Shown here: positions 6,101-11,143 of the stretch, in pieces
How positions within the stretch are numbered: position 1 is the first letter of the stretch
How the letters are laid out: each line of letters begins with the position of its first letter
NCBI GenBank assembly: GCA_036381125.1
Contig: DASVDK010000276.1
Coordinates: 1-14,124, forward strand
Length of the DNA: 14,124 nt
DNA from: DASVDK01 sp036381125 [NCBI: Thermodesulfobacteriota bacterium]
Lineage (GTDB): Bacteria; DASVDK01
Direction: 5' to 3'
Program-made: the position numbers and the translations under genes
Notes under the pieces: model-generated
The model's input: the letters and a program-made list of their open reading frames with translations, nothing else
Database searches by the model: none
What the model was told of the DNA's origin: nothing

Positions 6101-6148
6101 CACTTTCGGCCGTAGTTTCCGAGCGCGCGCTGCCGCACGCTCGCGGCC
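6101..6148. repeat. Repeated element, copy B, in front of the capsid fusion gene
   Basis: This is the counterpart of 3969-4016, with the same total length of 48 bp. It has the left block CACTTTCGGCCGTAGT and the right block CGCTCGCGGCC. The right block ends directly before the GTG at 6149 and six bases before the ATG at 6155. In both places the element follows a winged-helix gene and precedes a head gene. Confidence 0.55.
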
Positions 6149-8251
6149 GTGAGGATGACGACGCACACCGTCGACCTGCCGCCGCTCAGCGTGCGCGCGA
6201 CGGTGCGGCCCGAGAGCATCAACGCGGAGGCTCGGACCGTCGAGGTCACGCTCGCGGCCGGGTCCCCTGTCGTCCGGTACGACTGGATGACCGGCCAGCG
6301 GTACGTCGAGACCCTCGCGATGGACCGCAAGGCCGTCCGCCTCGAGCGGCTCAACAACGGCGCCCCCCTCCTGAACGCCCACTCTGCCCTCGACGTGGCC
6401 GACGTGATCGGCGTGATCGAGCCCGGCTCCGCGCGGATCGAGTCGGGCGAGCTGCGCGCCCGCGTCCGCTTCTCGAAGCGTGACGACCGGACCGAGGGGA
6501 TCTGGCGCGACGTGCAGGACGGCATCCTCCGCAACCTCTCGGTCGGCTACCGCGTCCACAAGTACGAGGAAACGACCGGCAGCGACGGGACGCTCCCGAC
6601 GCGCCACGCCATCGACTGGGAGCCCTATGAGGGCTCGCTGGTCCCGATGGGCGCCGACGACCGCGCGAAGGTTCGGGCTGACCGGCGCGTCGAGATGAAT
6701 CCCTGCGAGATCGTCAGCCGGGCGCTGCCCGACGAGGAGGCCACGACGATGCCCACCGCCGAGAAGCTGGCCGAGGCGAAGGCCAAGGCCGAGACGGCCG
6801 CCACGCGCGCGGCCGAGGACGCCGAGCCGGCGACCAACGGGGCGGCGCCCGACGCCGAGGCCATCCGACGCGCCGAGGCCGCGGAGACCGCGCGAGCCGC
6901 TGCGCTCATGGATCTCCAGGCCAACGCGACCGTCGCAGCCGCCGGCTTCGACGCGACCTTCTTCCGGACACACCTCGAGAAGAAGACGCCGCTCGACGTG
7001 GTGCGCAAGCTGATCTTCGACAAGCTGACCGCCCAGAGCGACGCCACGGCCGGCGCGAGCCACGTCCGCATCGAGGGCGGCGAGGACGCGCGCGACAAGT
7101 GGCAGCGGGGCGTCCAGGCGTGGCTGATCCAGAAGGCCGCCGTCGGCGACGTGCTCGCGCAGGCGAAGGCCAAGCGGCCGGACCACCCGGCGTTCCGCGA
7201 CGCGCTGGCCGACCCGGGGGAGTTCCGCGGCCTCTCGCTCGTCGACCTCGCGCGCGACTGCCTCGAGGCGGCCGGCATCCGGACGCGCGGCCTCGACAAG
7301 ATGGCGCTGGTCGGCAAGGCCCTGACCCTCCGGAGCGCGGGCTACCAGACGACCAGCGACTTCGCCGTCGCCCTCGAGAACGTCCTGCATAAGACGCTGC
7401 TGGCCGCCTACACGGTCGCGCCCGACACGTGGCGGCGGTTCTGCGCGGTCGGCTCGGTGAGCGACTTCCGGCCGCACGCCCGTTACCGGACCGGCTTCCT
7501 CGGCCGGCTCGAGGTCGTGCGCGAGCACGGCGAGTTCCGCAACAAGGCGATCCCCGACGCCGTCAAGGAGTCGATCAGCGCCGACACGAAGGGCAACATC
7601 CTCGCGCTCTCGCGTCAGGCGATCATCAACGACGACATGGGGATCTTCTCGCGGATCGCGACGCAGGCGGGGCGCATGGTCGCGCTCTCGATCGAGCTCG
7701 ACGTGTACGACCTCCTCAAGCTCAACGCCGGCCTCGGGCCGACGATGAACGACGGCCAGACGCTCTTTCACGCGAGCCACGGGAACATCAACGCGACCGG
7801 CTCGGCGCTGAGCGTCGCGGGGCTCGATGCCGACCGCGTCGTCATGGCGACGCAGACGGACCCGTCGGGCAACGAGACGCTCGACCTGCGGCCCGCGATC
7901 CTGCTGGTCCCGATCGGCCTCGGCGGCGAGGCGCGCGTCATCAACGATGCGCAGTTCGACGTCGACACGGTTTCCGGCGGGCAGACCAACAAGTTCATGA
8001 AGCCCAACAAGGTCCGCGGCCTCTTCCGCGACATCGTCGACACGCCGCACCTCTCGGGCACCCGCCGCTACCTCTTCGCCGATCCGGCCCTCATGCCGGT
8101 CCTCGAGGTCGTGTTCCTCGAAGGGCAGCAGGAGCCGTTCCTCGAGACCCGCGACGGCTGGCGGATCGACGGCGTCGAGTGGAAGATCCGCCACGACTAC
8201 GGCGTCGGCGCCATCGAGGTGCGCGGCGCGGTGACCAACGCCGGCGCGTAA
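6149..8251 (+). CDS. Prohead protease-scaffold-major capsid fusion protein
   Basis: One 700-residue polypeptide covers three head functions. Residues 1-185 resemble the S78/U35 prohead protease of HK97: the likely catalytic pair is H78 in LLNAHS and S131 in NLSVGY, spaced as in that family. Residues about 195-300 are alanine/glutamate-rich and helical (AEKLAEAKAKAETAATRAAE...), as expected of a scaffold or delta domain. Residues about 400-700 look like a Mu gpT-type major capsid protein (DFAVALENVLHKTLLAAY..., NDGQTLFHASHGN, KFMKPNKVR, DGWRIDGVEWKIRHDYGVGAIE). Such protease/capsid fusions are known in phage annotations. The protein presumably cleaves itself to free the capsid subunit. The start is either GTG 6149 or ATG 6155; neither has a good ribosome site. 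A much better site lies inside the gene at 6734-6751. Confidence 0.92.
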   Translation: MRMTTHTVDLPPLSVRATVRPESINAEARTVEVTLAAGSPVVRYDWMTGQRYVETLAMDRKAVRLERLNNGAPLLNAHSALDVADVIGVIEPGSARIESGELRARVRFSKRDDRTEGIWRDVQDGILRNLSVGYRVHKYEETTGSDGTLPTRHAIDWEPYEGSLVPMGADDRAKVRADRRVEMNPCEIVSRALPDEEATTMPTAEKLAEAKAKAETAATRAAEDAEPATNGAAPDAEAIRRAEAAETARAAALMDLQANATVAAAGFDATFFRTHLEKKTPLDVVRKLIFDKLTAQSDATAGASHVRIEGGEDARDKWQRGVQAWLIQKAAVGDVLAQAKAKRPDHPAFRDALADPGEFRGLSLVDLARDCLEAAGIRTRGLDKMALVGKALTLRSAGYQTTSDFAVALENVLHKTLLAAYTVAPDTWRRFCAVGSVSDFRPHARYRTGFLGRLEVVREHGEFRNKAIPDAVKESISADTKGNILALSRQAIINDDMGIFSRIATQAGRMVALSIELDVYDLLKLNAGLGPTMNDGQTLFHASHGNINATGSALSVAGLDADRVVMATQTDPSGNETLDLRPAILLVPIGLGGEARVINDAQFDVDTVSGGQTNKFMKPNKVRGLFRDIVDTPHLSGTRRYLFADPALMPVLEVVFLEGQQEPFLETRDGWRIDGVEWKIRHDYGVGAIEVRGAVTNAGA
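6734..6751 (+). promoter_or_regulatory. Internal ribosome binding site and in-frame ATG in the capsid fusion
   Basis: GAGGAGG at 6734-6740 lies eight bases before an in-frame ATG at 6749 (residue 201). It falls exactly at the join between the protease part and the helical scaffold part. It is the best ribosome site around this gene, and its ACGACG spacer resembles the one before the ATG at 8282. Starting here would give a 500-residue scaffold-capsid protein without protease, like the nested C/Nu3 starts in lambda. Confidence 0.6.
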
Positions 8252-8281
8252 GCGGCGACCGCGGAGAAGGAGAGGACGACG

Positions 8282-8620
8282 ATGGCGAGCAACTACCGGG
8301 GCGAGGGCGACGTGCTGCCGCTCACCGCGCCGATCGGCGGCGTCACGAGCGGGAGCGCCTACCTGATCAGCGGGCTCCTCGTGGTCGCGATGGACACGGC
8401 GGGCCAGGGCCAGCCGTTCAGCGGGAAGACCACGGGACTCTTCGTCCTGCCGAAGGCGACCGGCGAGGCGTGGACCCAGTGCCAGAAGCTCTACTGGGAC
8501 GACACCAACAAGCGGCTCACGACGACCGCCAGCGGCAACACGCTCGTCGGCGTCGCGGCGAAGCCGGCCGGATCGACCGACACGGTCGGCGAGGTCCGCC
8601 TCGACGGCGTCACCCGGTAG
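8282..8620 (+). CDS. Capsid decoration/cement-like protein (DUF2190 type)
   Basis: The product is a 112-residue protein with little charge and many Gly, Thr, Ala and Val residues. It begins MASNYRGEGDVLPLTAPIGGVTSGSAYLISGLLVVA, followed by ..FSGKTTGLFVLPKATGEAWTQCQKLYWDDTNKRLTTTASGN..VGVAAKPAGS. The pattern 'G-x-V-x-S-G-x-x-Y', 'GvFvLpKa', 'GxxlYWd' and 'ttxxxgNtlvGvA' is that of DUF2190 proteins, which stud and stabilise capsids. It takes the place of lambda gpD, although here it follows rather than precedes the capsid gene. A good ribosome site (AAGGAG, 8267-8272) lies nine bases before the ATG, and high expression is expected for a structural protein. Confidence 0.87.
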   Translation: MASNYRGEGDVLPLTAPIGGVTSGSAYLISGLLVVAMDTAGQGQPFSGKTTGLFVLPKATGEAWTQCQKLYWDDTNKRLTTTASGNTLVGVAAKPAGSTDTVGEVRLDGVTR

Positions 8621-8638
8621 CGCGCGGAGGCGACGGGC

Positions 8639-8959
8639 GTGACGCACGCCGCCGCGCAGCGTGTAGGCGATCGGGCCTTCCTCGCCGTCATGGGCGAGCC
8701 GGTCGTCTACTGGGCGAGCTATGGCGAGCCGACGACCGTCACGGCCTACTTCGAGTCTCCATACAACCGCGTCGAGGTCGGCGAGGCGGGCGTGCAGAGC
8801 GCGGCCCCGGCCGTCTGGGTCCGGCTCGCCGACCTCCCGACCGATCCAGAGGCCGACCAGCGAGGCGCGCGGATCGAGCGCGCCGGCCTGGTCTACCGGA
8901 TCGCGGAGGTCGAGAAGGACGGCGTGGGTGGCGTCCGGCTCCGCCTCCATCGGGCGTAG
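8639..8959 (+). CDS. Head-tail joining protein, lambda FII-like
   Basis: The product is a 106-residue protein starting with GTG, eight bases after GGAGG (8626-8630). The C-terminal two thirds follow lambda gpFII: VTAYFESPYNRVEVGEAGVQSAAPAVWVRLADLP.....GARIERAGLVYRIAEVEKDGVGGVRLRL. These correspond to the GVFDDP..., SPSLFVRTDEV, RGDTLTIGEENFWVDRV and HLWL segments in gpFII. This protein would seal the neck after gpW and form the platform for the tail. Its place between the decoration protein and the tail terminator fits. Identification is by motif pattern and order only; similarity is low, as usual for this family. Confidence 0.75.
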   Translation: MTHAAAQRVGDRAFLAVMGEPVVYWASYGEPTTVTAYFESPYNRVEVGEAGVQSAAPAVWVRLADLPTDPEADQRGARIERAGLVYRIAEVEKDGVGGVRLRLHRA

Positions 8960-8962
8960 CCG

Positions 8963-9403
8963 ATGGCCCATCAGCGCGCCGCCATCCGGGCGGCCGTGAT
9001 GGCGGCCCTGAACGGCAAGACGACGGCCGAGGGCCGCGTGTACGAGCACGCGCTCGACCCGCTGCCGAGCGAGGCGCGACCGGCCCTCGTGGTGCGGACG
9101 GGCGACGAGACAGCGGAGCCGCTGGCGATGGGCCGCGACCTGCGGACCATCCCGCTCGCGATCGAAGCCCACGCGCGCGGCAAGACACCGGCCGCGCTCG
9201 AGGCCGCGCTCGACGCGCTGGCCGAGGAGGTCGAGACCGCGATGGACGCGCTCGGCCCCACGTTCGACGGGCTCGTCCTGGGCGTCCAGTACCAGGGCAC
9301 GTCGATCACGCGGAGCGCCGAGGGCGAGCAGGGCGCCGACGGGGTCGCGACGCTCGGCTACGAGGTGCAGTACGAGGCCCGGGCCTTCGGCGTCCCGGCG
9401 TAA
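8963..9403 (+). CDS. Tail terminator protein, gpU-like
   Basis: The product is a 146-residue alpha/beta protein (lambda gpU 131). The first helix HQRAAIRAAVMAALNGKTTAEGRVYEHALDPLPSEARPALVVRTGDE is typical of minor tail protein U and tail terminators: a helix, then 'RVyxxRxxPLpxxxxPALvVxTgxE'. A beta strand IPLAIEAHARG, a long helix TPAALEAALDALAEEVETAM and a final strand follow. Terminators cap the growing tail tube and bind the head neck. The ATG is four bases after the FII-like stop and lacks a clear ribosome site, so coupling is likely. The next gene, tail tube, supports the call. Confidence 0.8.
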   Translation: MAHQRAAIRAAVMAALNGKTTAEGRVYEHALDPLPSEARPALVVRTGDETAEPLAMGRDLRTIPLAIEAHARGKTPAALEAALDALAEEVETAMDALGPTFDGLVLGVQYQGTSITRSAEGEQGADGVATLGYEVQYEARAFGVPA

Positions 9404-9415
9404 GGAGCCGACACG

Positions 9416-10132
9416 ATGGCGATTCGTGCGACTGGTCAGCGGATCCTCGTCGAGCAGTACGAGATCTCCCGATGGGTCCGGACCCAGCGGTTCACGGAGT
9501 CGATCGCCGAGCACGACGTGACGGGGATGAACCAGCTCGCGCGCGAGTTCGTGCCGGGTTTCCCGGATGCGGGCGGCGAGCTGAGCGGCCACCTGGACCA
9601 CGCCATCAACGCCAGCGGCTCGACCCTCAAGGGGATGCTCGGGACGCCGGATCGCATCTGGACGGTCGCGTACGATACCTTCGCGCCCGGGAAGGACGTG
9701 GACATGGCGCTCGCGGCCCTCACGGCGTTCCGGCCGTCATGGAGCGTCCAGGCGCCGGCCGGCCTCGCCGGGTCGCTCATCGTCAACGGCGCCATCGCGG
9801 GCGGGCGAAGCCTCCAGGACCTGCAGGCGCTCGGCGCCGGCAACGGCGCGTGGGTCGACTGGGGGGCGTCGTCGACGAACGGCGCCGTCCTGCATCTGCA
9901 CGTCCTCGCCATCACCGGCAGCCCGAGCGGCCTCGACTACGTCCTCGAAGACTCGGACGACGGCGTGAACGGCTCGCCCGTCACCGCCGGCGCCTTCGCG
10001 ACCGTCACGGCGCCCGGCGCGCAGCGGCTCATCGTGCCAGGCACGATCCGCCGCTACACGCGGATCGTCCGGAGTTTCACCGGCGGGTCCACGCCGACCG
10101 CGACGGCCGCCATCGCGATGGCGCGTCGATAG
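9416..10132 (+). CDS. Tail-tube-like protein 1 (238 aa)
   Basis: The start has a good ribosome site, AAGGAG at 9402-9407, overlapping the stop of the previous gene. The N-terminal half (ILVEQYEISRWVRTQRFTESIAEHDVTGM....EFVPGFPDAGGELSGHLD) has the beta-rich pattern of siphovirus tail-tube subunits: a 'D/EISrxV', a 'vexhDvTxm' and a 'pGfxxxxGxLxGhxD' block. The rest is rich in Gly, Ser, Ala and Thr, with strands such as VLHLHVLAITGSPSGLDYVLEDSDDG that look like an added beta-sandwich domain. It may be the major tube protein with a surface domain, or a distinct minor tube or collar protein. It shares the same core with the next gene. I am confident it is a tail structural protein, less so of its exact role. 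Confidence 0.75.
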   Translation: MAIRATGQRILVEQYEISRWVRTQRFTESIAEHDVTGMNQLAREFVPGFPDAGGELSGHLDHAINASGSTLKGMLGTPDRIWTVAYDTFAPGKDVDMALAALTAFRPSWSVQAPAGLAGSLIVNGAIAGGRSLQDLQALGAGNGAWVDWGASSTNGAVLHLHVLAITGSPSGLDYVLEDSDDGVNGSPVTAGAFATVTAPGAQRLIVPGTIRRYTRIVRSFTGGSTPTATAAIAMARR

Positions 10133-10141
10133 GGGGATCGG

Positions 10142-10573
10142 ATGGCGAAGTACTTTCCTGGACCGCTCCTCGCGGTCGTCCTCGACGACGACAGCGGCAC
10201 GCCCGTCGACGTCTCGCGGTACGTCCGCTCGGTCGACCTGCCCGAGGAGGTCGAGCAGCTCGACGCGACCGCCTTCCAGGCGACGGGCCTCGAGCGCCAG
10301 CCCGGCTTCTCGTCCGGACAGATCGTGCTCGGCGGCAACTGGGATCCCGTCCTCTTCCGCCTCCTCCACGGCATCAAGCGGAAGCAGGCAGCGGATCCCG
10401 GTTTCACCGTGACGTACGCGGTCGGGCCCGAGGGGACGACGCCCGGGAAGGTCAAGTACACGGGCGAGTGCATCCTGAGCCAGTTCGACCGCGGCGGCGA
10501 CGTCGGTGCCACGACCGACATCAGCGCGACCTTCCGGATCACCGGCGACAACACCGAGACGACCTGGTCGTAA
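10142..10573 (+). CDS. Tail-tube-like protein 2 (143 aa)
   Basis: The product is a 143-residue protein with the compact tail-tube core: VDVSRYVRSVDLPEEVEQLDATAFQATGLERQPGFSSGQIVLGGNWDP, then strands FTVTYAVGPEGTT and KVKYTGECILSQFDRGGDVGATTDISATFRITGD. The motifs 'dvSryVrsvdlp..vEqlDaTaF' and 'isaTFritG' are typical of gpV-like and HK97-type tube proteins. It starts nine bases after the preceding stop, with GGGGGATC just upstream as a ribosome site. It is followed by the chaperone pair, the usual neighbour of the major tail protein. Either this or the preceding gene forms the bulk of the tube. Confidence 0.78.
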   Translation: MAKYFPGPLLAVVLDDDSGTPVDVSRYVRSVDLPEEVEQLDATAFQATGLERQPGFSSGQIVLGGNWDPVLFRLLHGIKRKQAADPGFTVTYAVGPEGTTPGKVKYTGECILSQFDRGGDVGATTDISATFRITGDNTETTWS

Positions 10574-10583
10574 CGAGGAGGTC

Positions 10584-11012
10584 ATGCCCCTTCCGACTCG
10601 CGAACAGCTCTACGCGCTCGGCCCGCGCATCACGACCATCACGATCCCAGAGTGGACGGGCCCGGACGGTCAGCCCGTCGAGATGCGCGTCAAGGCGGCG
10701 CCGCCGGGCCTCAAGGTCCGGATGCGCGCCTTCGGCGTCATGTGCGCGCTCGGCAAGACCGAGAACCTCGAGGCGTTCGAGGATCTCTACGTCGACGTCG
10801 CGATCGCGTGCTGCGTCACGCACGACGGTTCGCCGTTCTTCATCGAGGAGAACCGCGCCTGGCTCCGTGCTGCGGATGGCGCGGCGCTCGAACGGATCTT
10901 CGACGCGGCCGGCGCCATCGCGATGACGGATGCGGCGGCGGTGGAGGCCGCCAAGCAGGATTTTTCCGGGACCCGGAGCTCGGCTACCTCTTCGCCCTCG
11001 CCGAGCGTCTAG
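10584..11012 (+). CDS. Tail assembly chaperone, short form (G-like)
   Basis: The start is set by GAGGAGG just upstream (10575-10581). The zero-frame product is 142 residues: MPLPTREQLYALGPRITTITIPEWTGPDGQPVEMRVKAAPPG, then helices ..ENLEAFEDLYVDVAIACC and AALERIFDAAGAIAMTDAAAVEAAKQ, and finally a low-complexity Ser/Thr end that only exists if the ribosome stays in frame. Position between tail tube and tape measure, size and the following frameshift make it the G-type chaperone, which holds the tape measure while the tube polymerises around it. It is absent from mature virions in lambda. Confidence 0.82.
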   Translation: MPLPTREQLYALGPRITTITIPEWTGPDGQPVEMRVKAAPPGLKVRMRAFGVMCALGKTENLEAFEDLYVDVAIACCVTHDGSPFFIEENRAWLRAADGAALERIFDAAGAIAMTDAAAVEAAKQDFSGTRSSATSSPSPSV

Positions 11013-11143
11013 GGAAGACGGTCGGGGAGCTGACCGGGCGCCCCGGGCCTCTCGACGCCGAAGAGTTCCTCTACTGGATGGCCTTCGACGCCTGGCGCGA
11101 TGCCCGACGCGCTGAGGCCGAGGCGGAGCGGGAGCGGTGCTAG
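10584..11143 (+). CDS. Tail assembly chaperone, frameshifted long form (GT-like)
   Basis: A -1 shift at the T run (10961-10965) joins the short chaperone to a second frame that has no start of its own. The predicted junction reads KQDFFRDPELGYLFALAERL and continues with GKTVGELTGRPGPLDAEEFLYWMAFDAWRDARRAEAEAERERC, giving about 186 residues. The 'ELTGRP.PL...EF..W.AF..WR' end is typical of T-domain chaperones in many siphoviruses. In lambda the long form is made at a few percent and binds both the tape measure and the tube protein. The TAG at 11141-11143 is immediately followed by the tape-measure GTG. A sequencing error could mimic this arrangement, but the pattern is so widespread that programmed shifting is the better reading. 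Confidence 0.8.
10961..10967 (+). promoter_or_regulatory. Probable -1 ribosomal frameshift site (TTTTTCC)
   Basis: In the zero frame the codons are GAT TTT TCC. Slipping back one base leaves the phenylalanine tRNA perfectly paired (TTT to TTT) and opens the frame of the T extension. It is not a standard X XXY YYZ heptamer, because the second codon is TCC rather than TTC. A run of five T stands out strongly in this GC-rich DNA. Confidence 0.65.

Noticed and set aside
5717-9601. Very long minus-strand open frame (1294 codons), with similar ones at 1603-3495, 4108-5838 and 11009-13783
   Set aside because: All lie opposite well-identified phage genes; the arginine-, glutamate- and leucine-rich translations have no recognisable domain. 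They result from the third-position GC bias of the real genes.
7429-10926. Long + strand open frame (1165 codons) overlapping capsid to chaperone genes
   Set aside because: It is an alternative frame of six recognised genes, with an Arg/Gly/Pro-rich translation typical of an out-of-frame read.
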